Source: Oscheius dolichura
Taxonomy: Eukaryota; Nematoda; Chromadorea; Rhabditida; Rhabditidae
Assembly (NCBI GenBank): GCA_932521035.1
Contig: OW051492.1
Location: 3,100,001-3,164,000, forward strand
DNA: 64,000 nucleotides
Direction: 5' to 3'
Position numbers and translations under genes: made by a program. The notes beneath the pieces are model-generated. The model saw only the letters and a program-made list of their open reading frames with translations, was not told the origin of the DNA and ran no database searches. This document shows, in pieces, positions 33,366 through 44,532 of the stretch. Numbering within the stretch: position 1 is the first letter of the stretch; each line of letters opens with the position of its first letter.

Positions 33366-34770
33366 TTAATAAGTTATCCCGTAGAATTGGAGCTCATTGT
33401 GCTCATTGAGTATCACAATCTCATCTATTCCGGAAGATGCTGCCGCTTGGAGTCTCAACGGTGATTTGGAGAGTTCCTTGAGGGTCAGGGTGTCGACAAT
33501 TGTTAGTGTTTCTTCATCCGACGAAATTAGGAGTCCTCCAGTGGTAAACACCCATCTTGAGGACGCGACCAGTGATTCGGACTCAATTATTCCTAGAAAT
33601 TCACTATTTTCTGGATAAAATCGTTATTACCATCTGAAGACATGATAAAAATGTGTTGATCCACATCTATCAAGACTATTCGACCGCCTCGGAGGAGGAG
33701 GACCTTTTCAATCGGGACAGGGGTCGCAATGGAAGGGACTGGTGCCAAATCCGGCAGTTGTAACCTCCAGATCCCGCCGGTTTCACTTGCCACGAGGAGG
33801 TCTCTCCCCTTTCTTGAGATAGAAACGATTCCCAGTGCTCTCGAACCCGGAGCGCCTTTTCGAATCTGTCGTGGGAGGTCAGAAACAGCCAGTCGAATTG
33901 CCTAAATCCATTTTTCACTGGCTATCAGATAATTCTGACCTTTTCCTTCTCCAAACTCGTTCCCTTGACTGTTGAGAGAATAACATAGCCGTCTGTTCCA
34001 CTGGTTATTACCTCCCTCCCTGTCCAATCAATTGCCGTTACCGGACCTTCATGCATCTTTAAATTCCTCCTTTAAACAAATAAATCTTTAAAACTATTGC
34101 CTGGCTAGAGGAGAGAAGCTGCTGCCCGTGGTAGAGATCCACACAACCGGCGTGGGACGCCACCGCCAGGAGACCCTGCCCTCCCCAGGCTGCAGAAGTT
34201 GGGCAAACTGCTTGTGGCAGGGAATATTGCTAGAATATGAAGTATTACAATGTTCTCAGTTAAATAAACCTTATTCCAATGGCAAACAACGACATGAGCG
34301 TTGTGAGAACACCAGGTATCATGCTCCTGGGAGGCTAGGAGCAGCGCTATCCGCCCATTTGGTCCGGCGACCATTTTCTGGACTGGCAAAGCTTCTGTAG
34401 GGATCTCAAGACGGGGTTCTAGCAAATAAATGAGAGAATGGCTTACAGCAGTGACGAGAACTGTTCGAGCCAGCTGAATCCGGGCTGCTTCTCGTTTATG
34501 GAAGGGTAGCAGCTTGTCAAAGAGCTTTCTCGTCTTCTCCGCCTCGTTTATCGACCCTTCCCAGAGTTTTATCGTTTCTATAGGAATGGAGATATGGGTA
34601 TCCTCTGTCTGATTGAAGGTCTCCGTCTGGGTGGCCATATTATTCGGTTCCATTGGATCATGCCCCGTTTCTAAAGGCCGACATCTCGGAAATGGTGGTC
34701 CTATCCACCTGTGAACTGTATTTGTTCGGTAGTTGTCCCTCCATCCTTTTTGTCGACTGTCTTCTGCCAA
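33366..34770 (-). CDS. Beta-propeller (WD40-like) protein
   Basis: Minus-strand exons up to 34270, then 34101-34229, 33940-34056, 33631-33901 and 33366-33592 join in frame. After a ~60-residue N-terminal part with Thr/Asn-rich sequence come propeller blades: ..QKMVAGPNGRIALLLASQEH.., ..SAAWGGQGLLAVASHAGCVD.., ..MHEGPVTAIDWTGREVITSG.. followed by TDGYVI, ..VSISRKGRDLLVASETGGIW... The pattern and size resemble intermediate chains of cytoplasmic dynein-2 (WDR34/WDR60 type), but that is a guess. The second donor reads CAG|GCAATA, a GC-AG intron. Introns are 36-43 nt. The start codon is uncertain: 34770 is the longest frame, and a later in-frame ATG at about 34653 is possible. Confidence 0.6.
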
Positions 34771-35647
34771 CTGGGAGGACGAGAATAACAGGGTCCGGTG
34801 ACCTCATCCATCTTTACTTTATATAGGGAGGAACACTGGGCAGAGAGGCTGGTTACTATGGGAACACGGCGCCGAGGGAAGAGAAGGGAGAAGTAGCCAA
34901 TTATAAGCAAATATTATAGCATACTTCGGCAGCTTCAGCCGTTTTCTAACTATAACTTCTTCTATGGATTCAGGGGGACACTGGGGGAAATTCCAATTTT
35001 GGGCTTTTCCGAAGTTATACTCAATGAATAGCCATGCTTCCCTTTTGAAAGATTAGATGTTTCTAAAAATAGTTGTGCTGTCAATCTTTTTCAGTTATAA
35101 ATGGAATACAGGCTTTATTCTTGTCTTTTAGGGTTTCAAATGTCCTCAATACGTGAATTCGACCCCCAAAAAACCCCGCACCAGCCCGCCCTGCCCGCTG
35201 TTTACGCGCCACTCCGCCTTGCCAGCATCCGCGCATATTTGACCCCACTGCCGGACCAGCTGACTTTTTGAATTTTAAAAGCGTGTTTTCTGTTCTGTTA
35301 TTCTGCTACTGCTCGATGATTTTTGATCTCCTTGTCCGGGGACTTTTTGTGTTGTTGATACTTTGTGCCGTACTCCATTCTTATCGACGGTTGGCGGCCG
35401 AAAGAGCACCTGTCATCGTTAAGAGCTGTACTTAAATTAACTGACGAATCACGTGAAAATATAACAAAAAATTGCCTTTCTTTTCTTTATTTCAATCCTT
35501 TTTCCTTGTTAAAATATGAAAAGATCGCCCCTCTTTGGGAAAATTCAAATAACCCGCCTATCAACGGGGAATTCCCTTATTTTTTTTCTCTGAAAATCCT
35601 TACTGTAATCCTGTTGTTTTTCCACTAAATGAATAACATTACAGGGT
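34771..35647. other. Intergenic or 5' region of the p85 gene
   Basis: Short frames on both strands include MDEVTGPCYSRPPSWQK (minus, ~34812), which may be the real first exon of the propeller gene but does not splice in phase with it. No coding exon upstream of the p85 N-SH2 domain could be supported. Confidence 0.4.
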
Positions 35648-38600
35648 ATGGAAATAGAAGACCAGCCGTGGTATTGGGGAGCTGTTGATAAAACTGTCGT
35701 CGCTCAGGCTTTGAGTAAACAGGAGGACGGCTCCTTCATCATTAAGGATGCCACCGCCCCTGGCAATTATACCCTCTCCGTCCGGTTTGTATCTTTTCTT
35801 ATTCTTTTAAATATATTTACTCTAGAGCGAATGGCGTGACCCGTTTGGCGAGAATTATCAAATTTGGGGGAAAGTACGGCTTCGTACAGGATGATCTCTA
35901 CGAGAGCGTCGAGGCCCTGGTCAACTATCATAAAGACGTCTCTTTGAAGGTAGGCATACTGTAGAATTCTCTTTATTTAATTAATTTATATTTCAGTGTT
36001 ATAATCCGGAATTGGACACGTGTCTCCTGACGCCCATTCCAAAACTCCCCAAGAGAAATAGAAGCTCCGGCTCTTGGGAGAAGAACCACGCCTGTAAGCC
36101 GTCCGTATCCAATCCTTCCAATGATCAAGGTTCGCTCCTTTTTTCTTTCAATTAAATGGCGGCATTTTTCAGCGTGGGAGTTGAATCTGTTTATTGAAAA
36201 TGTAAGAGCAATGCACACGGCGATCTGCCGATTTGCAAATGTCATCAATTCAAGCACCGAAGAACATCGACGAGCTGATCAGCTCTACCACTACATTACC
36301 AAAAATGTAAATTAGACTTTTTTACTGGGAAAACCTCTACCTGAAGATGTTCGAACTGGATCGAAAAATCGAGGAAATGTCCAAGATACGAGAAAACCAA
36401 AAAACTGTCCTGAATTCTGGAACCCTGGATGAACGGGCGACTGAAGCCATCAGTAATAACTTCAAGGTGAGTATCCCTCTAGTTCTTATACTATTTTCTG
36501 TCCCCTTTTCCGTAAAAATAAAGACGATAAGGAACAAAACGGATTACCGTTATCTTCGGCCAGGAGACGACGGGTGCCCGCGACCTGCACTTGCTGTCCC
36601 CGGGGACGCGTAGCACGCGAAACTGCCCTTTTTGTCTGTCGCTGCCATCTATCGGGAATTTTATGAACATTCCTATCCGAGGCAGGGCAAAAGGGCACGG
36701 TCCCATGCCCATAATATAGGAAGAAAGGGACCGAATCCTGTTTGAATGCCCTGCCCGAAAGAGCGCTGAAATAGAAGCGTACTGTAATTCTTGGCATGTT
36801 GAGAAAAGGATTAGCCGGGTCGTATATCTGACAAGATTTTAACCAGTCCATTTTCCGGTCATTCTCCCCATTTTCTCGCTGTCACTTTCATTCCTGGGTC
36901 TGCTCCTGCCCGATGCTGGTGCTCTTCGTCGTCTTCTCGATCTCTGCGGTCTCCCTGGCTGGAGTCTCCTACTGCGCCAAGGCCTCGTCGAAGAACGACT
37001 CTCCAGAGGGCAACAGCGCCAATAACAGAAAAACGCCGAAGAAGGAAAAGTCCGTGGAAAATCTCCCAGCTGTTGAGAAGAAGAAGAAGAAAAAAGACCG
37101 CTACAATCCGCCGGCGCCACCGCCGCCGCCTGTCGGATTGCCGATTGCCGGCACGGGACAGAAAGACGACCACACGATGAAGGACGTCCAGTCGCTGCAT
37201 GCGGACGACAGCTCGAAGAAGGGCGAACTGTAGCGGCCACCGCCTGGGACGCCGACAAAAAATGTAGATTCGTCGGGTTGAATAAAAGAAAGCAGAAGCC
37301 GACTGTTTGTTGTATGCAACGCCCAATTTAGTGGATTCCGATCCGGCGCCTTGTCTTTTCTCTCGTTTCTACTCGGCGCTCCACTTCCACCTTGTTTTTA
37401 TCGGCTTCTCGTGTTCATTCCTCGTCTATTACTTCACTTCTGCCATCTTCTTGAATTTTTCTCTGATTTCATGAAAATAGAGTTCATTTCCAACGATAAG
37501 GGAAGACGCGTCGGGCCCAATTTCATGGTCAAATTAATTTTAAAGGTTTCCCCGAGCTGGAAATAAACCCCCTTTCCATAACGTTGTAAATGGCTGATAG
37601 AGGCTACTCCCGGCCTTCTACGAAAAATTACGGTTGTTACTTGCTCCGGTCTAAATTCTAGATTTGGCAAGATTTCACTATTTTGTAAGAAGCTTATTTT
37701 GAGTGGGTCAATAGGGGACAATTTTCACGGAAAAGGCGTCGACTCCGGCTAAGCATTTCATTTCGAAAGAAACCGGCTGGTATGGGAAATACGGCTCCGT
37801 CCATCCAATCTGTTTACTGGCAATGAAGACACTGCCAAAGTAAAAATTGGATCCAGAAATGGTCGAGAAGCCAATTCTTCCTTCAAAGGCGTATCGTCCT
37901 TACCCTTATTTTTATTTTCCAGATCTTGGAAAAAAGCTTGGAAAAGATTCAATATGAGCGGAATAAATACAACGACAGGCGAATGTTCGTTATCTCCGCC
38001 TTGGAAATATCAAAGGCCCATCTCCTCGAATGGGCGGTGAGTTCCATTCTCTCAATTGATTAGTTCCTTTCTCATTTTTAGAAAAACAAAAAATTGGAAG
38101 AGGAAGCTCTCCAACGATATTTGGAAGTCCTCCCCGAGCTCGACGACATCGCCGACAGGATAAAACAAACGACGGGCCATGCCACCGAGATGCTGGCCAA
38201 GGAGAAGATCGAAATGTCCAAGGAACTGGCCAATATGAAGCTGGACTGGGGGCCGGAGCGGTACATTTTCCCCTTTATTTCAAGCGAAATTTTTCGTTTT
38301 AGATACCTAGTAAACGAATGTTCCAAGGACTATTCGGAGAAATTACTCCAAGCGGCTAAAGGACGAGCCGTGAAGGAGGGAATGACCACGGATGGCATCT
38401 TTCTCATCCGGCCATCCGCCTCTAGGCCGAATTTCCTCGTATTGGATGTCGTCTGTGGAGATAAGATCATGCACATCCTCATAGAGCAGGTGGACCTGGT
38501 CAGTTATTTCCCTTTATTTTCTTTTTTTACTCCGAGGCAGAGTTAGAGACCGATTCCTCGGTAAATTGACAATTTCCGGCATTGTACTCCCTCGTGGGAA

Positions 38601-38933
38601 TCCAAACTGAAAAAAGGAATTTGAAACCAAAGCCTAGATATTTCCAAAACCTTTTGATTATTCTTGGATTCCAAATTGTCTGTCATGGGACCATATGGCT
38701 GGATCCAATCGAATCTTGCCGCCATGAAAAAACTGGCGCGATGTTTACAGTTGCCCTTTCCGTAGTTAAAAATACAGATTTCATAATTTCAGGGCTGGGG
38801 TTTCTGCAAAACCGGAACCTATCTGGTGACAATCGGCGACCTGGTACGCTACTACACCCACGAGTCCCTAGAAGCACATAACCCCGAGGTGAAGACGTGT
38901 CTAACCTACCCCGCCCTTCCCGTCAGTACGTGA
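35648..38933 (+). CDS. PI3-kinase p85-type regulatory subunit
   Basis: Nine exons join in frame to about 425 residues: 35648-35784, 35826-35949, 35997-36129, 36173-36306, 36347-36466, 37923-38036, 38082-38260, 38303-38498, 38793-38933. Order: N-SH2 (..WYWGAVDKTVVAQALS.., ..YESVEALVNYHKDVSL.., ..DTCLLTPIPK..), inter-SH2 coiled coil (..FELDRKIEEMSKIRENQK.., ..LEEEALQRYLEVLPELDD..), C-SH2 (..TTDGIFLIRPSASRPNF.., ..LVRYYTHESLEAHNPEV..). It binds the p110 catalytic subunit through the coiled coil and phosphotyrosines through SH2 domains, in insulin-like signalling; the C. elegans counterpart is AAP-1. There are no SH3 or BH domains, as in short p85 forms. The N-SH2 FLVR motif reads FIIK, whereas C-SH2 keeps FLIR. 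The 36307-36346 intron has a weak AAG acceptor. Intron 5 (1.46 kb) hosts a small gene. Confidence 0.88.
36768..37291 (+). repeat. Duplicated segment, copy 1 (in p85 intron 5)
   Basis: About 524 bp nearly identical to 40292-40789. It begins GAAATAGAAGCGTACTGTAA and ends at a GAATAAAAGAAA, and contains the small Lys/Pro-rich gene. Relative to copy 2 it carries extra bases only upstream of the start codon. Confidence 0.9.
36913..37233 (+). CDS. Lys/Pro-rich small secreted or membrane protein, copy 1
   Basis: An intronless frame of 106 codons inside p85 intron 5, same strand. It has an N-terminal hydrophobic segment with signal-peptide character (MLVLFVVFSISAVSLAG) and a Cys soon after, a Ser/Asn-rich part, the cluster EKKKKKKDRYNPPAPPPPPV, and a polar end (..DDHTMKDVQSLHADDSS..). 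AATAAA follows the stop at ~37281. It differs from copy 2 at only two residues (S/P at position 10, N/K at position 40). Function unknown. Confidence 0.65.
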   Translation: MLVLFVVFSISAVSLAGVSYCAKASSKNDSPEGNSANNRKTPKKEKSVENLPAVEKKKKKKDRYNPPAPPPPPVGLPIAGTGQKDDHTMKDVQSLHADDSSKKGEL

Positions 38934-39317
38934 CCCCTGTTTTCTCTACTCCCCCCCCCCCCCCCCCCTTTTTTTTTCTTTAATTTCAACAGAGATTCTA
39001 CTCCCTGTATACTGTATACTATTTAATAATCAGTCCCTTCTCCCGTCATCAAACCTCATCCACATCAGACATATTGGCCCCTCCCCGGTTCTGCTACCCT
39101 CCCCTCTCCCTCTCTCTCTCGATTTGTCCTTCTCCTGGGGTTCTCGTCGACTCGTTTCACTTACTGGTAAAAAAAATGGAAATTTAGTTGTCTTTGGAGC
39201 TTCTTTTTACATGTATAAAGGTTCTAATTTACTACTTTTCCTTGAGTACTCGGGTATTTTCCCTTGCCTACCCTAAAAAGGGGTCAAAGTGGATCCACAA
39301 CCCTTTCAGAGAATGTG

Positions 39318-41808
39318 ATGACGTCCTTGCCCAGTAGAGTTCGCTCTTTGGTACGGAGAAGAAACCATGATACCCTCATCGAGGAGGAGGAAGGCTGGGA
39401 CCAGAGGGAAGACCACCCACAACCTCAACCGGCAGCTGCGACGTCCAATCCGGCGATGACTAACAGCGGAGAGTATACCGAACTCATGGGGGAAAGTGTT
39501 CCCTGTCCGTCGTGCAAGGGGACTGGAAGGATACCCAGAGGTAATATTTCACGGTTGAATTTTGCAGTTTGATGGTTTAGCGTGGGAAGAAACGCTGGTA
39601 GCTCTGGTGCCATTCACGGACGATCGATTACAGCCCAAGAAAACGTGGCTATATGCGACTATTGTCATTGTGGTGAGTATTTATTGTTTGTTTTTCAAAT
39701 TTACAGCAAGTGTTTTTTTTTAAATTAGAAAATAACAAAAAATCATCCACAATTATCGTTTGAATTCCTTGGTTCTCCTAGTCGTCACTATTGGAAGAAG
39801 GGTAGTGGATATTGGGCTCGTCACCCAAGGTCTCGCCTGGAAGTTAGTCACACTCTATTCAGCATACTTAGACTAAAGTAACCTGCAACACGAATTGCTG
39901 TCTCGGTGACATATTCAAGCGAGTCCAGTTGCCTCTCAATAGCTCTATCGGCTCTCTTCCTATCTCCAAGAGCTTCATGAACAAGTCCTTTGACGAATCC
40001 CACCCCGGGAGTGTAGTCAGCAATGGTAGAGGTGGCTTCGACTGTCTTCTTGAAGAAATCCATTTCTACGAATTGGAATTAATTAACTGAAATCAGAAAG
40101 AAGTGGTTAGAGGAAAGGAGGGGGGACCAGTAGCAGGCTGGGTGGAAACCCGGGCGCTTTTATAGGCACTACTAGTGAGAAATTTGCGATTTCTCATGAA
40201 CACTTCCAATTTTCTCCTCTACTTTTGATCCACGCCCATATACACTGCTTGGGAGCCAACTCTTCTCGGTTACGGTATCAAAGGTGGTGCCGAAATAGAA
40301 GCGTACTGTAATTCTTGGCAAAGGATTAGCCGGGTCGAAGATCTGACAAGATTTTAACCAGTCCATTTTCCCCATTTTCTCACTTTCATTCCTGGGTCTG
40401 CTCCTGCCCGATGCTGGTGCTCTTCGTCGTCTTCTCCATCCCTGCGGTCTCCCTGGCTGGAGTCTCCTACTGCGCCAAGGCCTCGTCGAAGAACGACTCT
40501 CCAGAGGGCAACAGCGCCAAAAACAGAAAAACGCCGAAGAAGGAAAAGTCCGTGGAAAATCTCCCAGCTGTTGAGAAGAAGAAGAAGAAAAAAGACCGCT
40601 ACAATCCGCCGGCGCCACCGCCGCCGCCTGTCGGATTGCCGATTGCCGGCACGGGACAGAAGGACGACCACACGATGAAGGACGTCCAGTCGCTGCATGC
40701 GGACGACAGCTCGAAGAAGGGCGAACTGTAGCGGCCACCGCCTGGGACGCCGACAAAAAATGTAGATTCGTCGGGTTGAATAAAAGAAAATAGAAGTAAA
40801 TATCACGAGCTAATTTTTTTATCTTATGGGAAAGTGATATTCGAACATTATTTTGAGCGGGGCTGTAAACAAAAGCGAATGTATGAGGATTCTCGGCAGT
40901 CACTTTGACCTTCCCTTCCCATTTTTCACAGAGAATGAAGTTCTCTTCGTTCGTTTTGAGACTGGGAAGTAGAGAAATGTGTAAACCTTCTTGTTACCAA
41001 CAAGAAATAAAAAGCAGATTGATATCATAGCAGTAATAGAATAGCAGTTACCCATTGAAAAACCACTCTGGGGCCCTGTTAGGTGGTGCCTGCTATTAGA
41101 GTGAATCTACGGGGAATGGAAGATTATTGAAACTTTTACAAGCCTTTATTCTACCTTTTCCCTTTCAGCTCTGCCTTACCGTAGCCTCTGGTGCTATATT
41201 TATGCTCATCCCCCGTTCTGTCATACTCCACCCGTCGTCAAATGCCATCGAAGTCATCAACGTCACCTCTTGGACGAACAACTCCATTGAATTCTTCTTT
41301 ATGAATTCTGTCAACATCACCAATAATAATTATTACCCTGTAGATGTTATCAATGCTAGTGTTACGGTAACTATTCCTATTATTGTATTAAAAATGTGTT
41401 TCAGATTATTGGCAAACAGAATCCCTACAATGATAGGAAGAACGGGACGGGTGGCAATGTTTCGGCGTCTCTTTGGAGCCACGAAAAGAACCACCACCTC
41501 GTTTTTAACAATACAATAACTATTACGGATCAACAATCTTTGTAAGACCCTTATTCTTTAAAATGGAAAGGCGCGGTACATTTTCCAGATTAAACTGCCA
41601 GTCCGAGTGGGCACGCGTCCTCTCTTGGGCCTTTGTCTACTTCCAATTCGACGTCTCCGTCAATATTTCATACTTTAATCATTATGAAACGGTAGGACCC
41701 CTTCTTCTCTTATTATTTAGTTGAGAATTTCAGCTAACGACCAGTACAATTCAACAGGTCTGTTGTATAAAGTCAGGTGTTTGTAAATCGCCGGATACCC
41801 AAGAGTAA
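39318..41808 (+). CDS. TMEM106-family protein, first tandem copy
   Basis: Exons 39318-39540, 39581-39672, 41169-41366, 41405-41541, 41589-41691 and 41734-41808 join in frame to 275 residues (vertebrate TMEM106B has 274). Features: a cytosolic N-terminal domain with the CxxC motif PCPSCKGTGRIP, the conserved ..ETLVALVPFTDDRLQPKKTW.. segment, one membrane helix (..ATIVIVLCLTVASGAIFML..), and a lumenal domain with several N-x-S/T sites (..NVTSWTNNSIEFFF.., ..VNITNNNYYPVDVINASV..), ending with a Cys-containing tail. TMEM106 proteins are type II lysosomal membrane glycoproteins acting in lysosome acidification and transport. Intron 2 (1.5 kb) holds two other genes. The start is the first ATG after a CTTTCAG site and aligns with the second copy. 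Confidence 0.92.
39778..40063 (-). CDS. 79-residue protein on the opposite strand, nested in TMEM106 intron 2
   Basis: Minus-strand exons 39883-40063 and 39778-39836 join in phase 1 through a 46-nt intron (GTTACT ... TTCCAG). The product starts MDFFKKTVEATSTIADYTPG, continues with an amphipathic, charged stretch (..DRKRADRAIERQLDSLEY..) and ends in an acidic tail (..YPSSNSDD). No signal peptide or membrane helix. The GVGFVKGLVHEALGD segment suggests a small helical protein; I do not recognise a family. The coherent splice and composition favour a real gene. Confidence 0.5.
40292..40789 (+). repeat. Duplicated segment, copy 2 (in TMEM106 intron 2)
   Basis: About 498 bp matching 36768-37291. 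All length differences lie upstream of the open frame. The 9-mer AAATAGAAG occurs at both ends (40293-40301 and 40788-40796), which may be a target-site duplication or chance microhomology. Confidence 0.9.
40411..40731 (+). CDS. Lys/Pro-rich small secreted or membrane protein, copy 2
   Basis: A 106-codon intronless frame, same strand as its host TMEM106 gene. It has the same hydrophobic N terminus, EKKKKKKDRY cluster and polyproline run as copy 1, with Pro instead of Ser at position 10 and Lys instead of Asn at position 40. AATAAA follows at ~40779. Because upstream non-coding sequence has acquired several indels while the frame has none, the coding part appears constrained. Confidence 0.65.
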   Translation: MLVLFVVFSIPAVSLAGVSYCAKASSKNDSPEGNSAKNRKTPKKEKSVENLPAVEKKKKKKDRYNPPAPPPPPVGLPIAGTGQKDDHTMKDVQSLHADDSSKKGEL

Positions 41809-42536
41809 GACGAGATTCGGATGTAATTACTTACTTTTACCATGGAGCTTTTGTGCTTTCTACCTCACTTATCTGCCCCCTTCCTAGTCAACTTGTGAAT
41901 ACTTAGCCCCACTAGATTCTGATATAAACTTCTCCAAAATAAATATATTTGTCCTAGATCGCACTCGTCTCCTTTCAATGGTCCTGTCGTTTCTTTTTAT
42001 CCAAGTTTTAGACTGGGAGAGGATTCTCATCGAATAAAAATGGATAGGGAGGAGAATAGAACCAGGAAAGTGTGTCTACCGCCTTCCCCATCCTTCCGCA
42101 TCCTCAGAAAATCAATAAAACGCGTGACTGTGTGATATCTCGAGGAATGAAAGCAATGAGTCATTTATCTTCCCTTTATTTTTAGATCGACGTCTGATTT
42201 TTTCACGAGAAATAATCAATATTCTGTATCGAAGCTGCTCCGTTCCATCATAATCCTATCCACCAGAAAATTCAGCGGAAAAATGGAGAAAACCGGCCGG
42301 TTTCGAAAACGGACTCCAGATTTTTGCATCGGGTTGGTCAGGGGTATTTAGCCGTCCTAGAAGCAGATGAAAAACTCCTTCCTCCTTATTTTTCCCCGTT
42401 TAATAAACCTTTTCCAACCATTTTTTGTTCAATTTTGTTCAATCATTTTGGTTTTTTCTCAACATTACCTGCCTTTTGTTTATTCCTCGATAATTTGTAC
42501 ATATCTCTCAAATTTCAGTGAAAATTCCAGTCGTTT

Positions 42537-44277
42537 ATGGGCCTGCCGGCTAGTATGACTACAGTGACAGAGCGAGTTCGCTCTTTTTTCAAAAGAACCT
42601 TTGGGAATCATGAAATATTGGAGGAGGAACGGGATGATCTCGCCTTGACTCCCGGAGAGCCTGGCAGTTCCCGCTCCGTGACGACGGATTATACCGAACT
42701 AATGGGTGGCAGTGTGCCGTGTCCTTCTTGTAAGGGAACCGGAAGGATTCCTAAAGGTACACATAAATATTTGGGGCACATTAAAAGTAAATTTTAATTT
42801 AGAAATGGAAGAAACGCTGGTTGCCTTGATTCCATTGAACGACGATCGATTGAAGCCAAAAAGGACGTGGTTGTACGTTCTTCTAGGAATTATTGTGAGT
42901 TGTTTTGTATAAACTGAGTATCAAACAAGTTACACAGTTAAATACTCTTAATTTTTATAATCTTCTCCTTATTCTAGGTCTGTACATTAATAGCCGCGAC
43001 GGCCATCTTCATGCTCGTCCCTCGAGCGGTCGAAATCGCGGGCAACCGACGCCCTATCAACCTGATCCAAGTGGAGAAGGCCTCGAAAACGGAGATTAAA
43101 TTCCACTTTATGAATTATGTCAATATTTCAAATTACAATTATTATTCAGTCCAAGTGGTCAATACCTCGGCCGTTGTGAGTTCCTTTCTCCCATTTTGTA
43201 TTGAAATATCTTCAGATAGTCAGTAAATTCTACCCCTGGAATACGGAACAAAGCGGCTATGGATCTAACAGCACGGTGATTACCGTAGCTCCCTTGAGTC
43301 ATAAAAACAACAAATTGTATTTTAATAATACCGTCACGCTGTTAGAAGGAGTCGCGTAAGTTTTGGCCTTCCTTGAGGAAAATATGGATGAAATTATAGG
43401 GAATACTGTCAAGCATCATTCTCCAGGATTACATCGCTTTATGTGAACATGCAATTCGATATTACAGTCAATTTGTTGTATTTCAATCATCATGAACAGG
43501 TGGGCACTCATTATTCTAGTTTTTTACTTGATGGGAGCATAACTTTCCAGTTTGGGTAGGGTTTAGGTTCCAAACTTGTTGTATAGACCCAATCTCAAAA
43601 TTCTGAGCCAAACTCAATCCGTAATGGAGTGAAATAGAACTGGGAGACATTACCCAAGGAGACGCTGCGTTTCATATCACCCAGACCAAGTTTTGACCGA
43701 GGATAAACCGTCTCCCTGGAGCACAATTAGACAATGCCCCTCCTTCCCAAGTTAGAGCACCCCAAGCTCTTTTTCCGGGGGCAGACGGCGGTTGAAGGCG
43801 AGCTGAACCCGATCGTCTCAACGTTTTCTAGGTTTTAACCATGCTACCTTGCCAGAGCCAGTATCCACAAAGTTTCCAAAAGCCCTGCCCCATTTGGAAA
43901 GACAAGTCTATTCCCTTATTCGCTTCTGTAGTAAATGGGGCACGCAATGAGCTGTTTTCACGGCGAAAATACCCGAACTAGAACATGTAGCAAACTTCAA
44001 AACTGCATTCCGGCCAAATGAGAACATGGGTTGAAACAATAACTAGAGGCTTTTTGAATGTCCCCGTTGGTAAAGCAAAAACCATTCCTGCTCGCCTCGG
44101 CCATGGGCTAGCCATAACATTGAACACAAAACGCATCATCAGCTTGTTCATTCCCCCAAATTGATCTGTAATCCTCCCTCTAACACGGTTAAAAAATACA
44201 GGTTATATTTACAGGTCACCCTCTCGACGAATCAACAAGTTTGCTGCATTCCATCCGGAAATTGCACTACTAATTGA
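42537..44277 (+). CDS. TMEM106-family protein, second tandem copy
   Basis: Exons 42537-42756, 42803-42894, 42978-43175, 43216-43355, 43400-43499 and 44215-44277 give 270 residues. Intron phases are the same as in the first copy; exons 2 and 3 have equal length (92 and 198 nt) and exons 4+5 both sum to 240 nt. Motifs: PCPSCKGTGRIPK, ..ETLVALIPLNDDRLKPKRTW.., a membrane helix (..YVLLGIIVCTLIAATAIFML..), ..MNYVNISNYNYYSVQVVNTS... The second copy begins either at 42537 (MGLPAS) or at 42555 (MTTVTERVRS), the latter matching the first copy's start. The last intron is 715 nt and contains nothing recognised. Confidence 0.9.
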
Positions 44278-44532
44278 GTCGCCCTTTCCCTCATTTTCTG
44301 TACTTTTATTTGGTCGTATTGGTCCTGTGATTATAGTCTCGGCTAGTCATTCCCCCTTCCCTTCCACTTTACAGGTTCATGGATGAGAATTTGCCACCAG
44401 ATTGGGGGAGATTTCCCTCGCCATATCATGTATAGAGAGAGACTCTTCTTTGAGGATATAAAACTTCTACTCCCTCCTTTTTTCAGCCACAGTTAGACAG
44501 TCAGGGTCAGTAAGATTTATCCTCTGGGAGAA

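Noticed and set aside
36839-37326. 139- and 155-codon minus-strand frames, repeated at 40172-40903
   Set aside because: They are antisense shadows of the duplicated Lys/Pro-rich gene. The plus-strand frame has the signal-like start, the poly(A) signal and the conserved reading frame.
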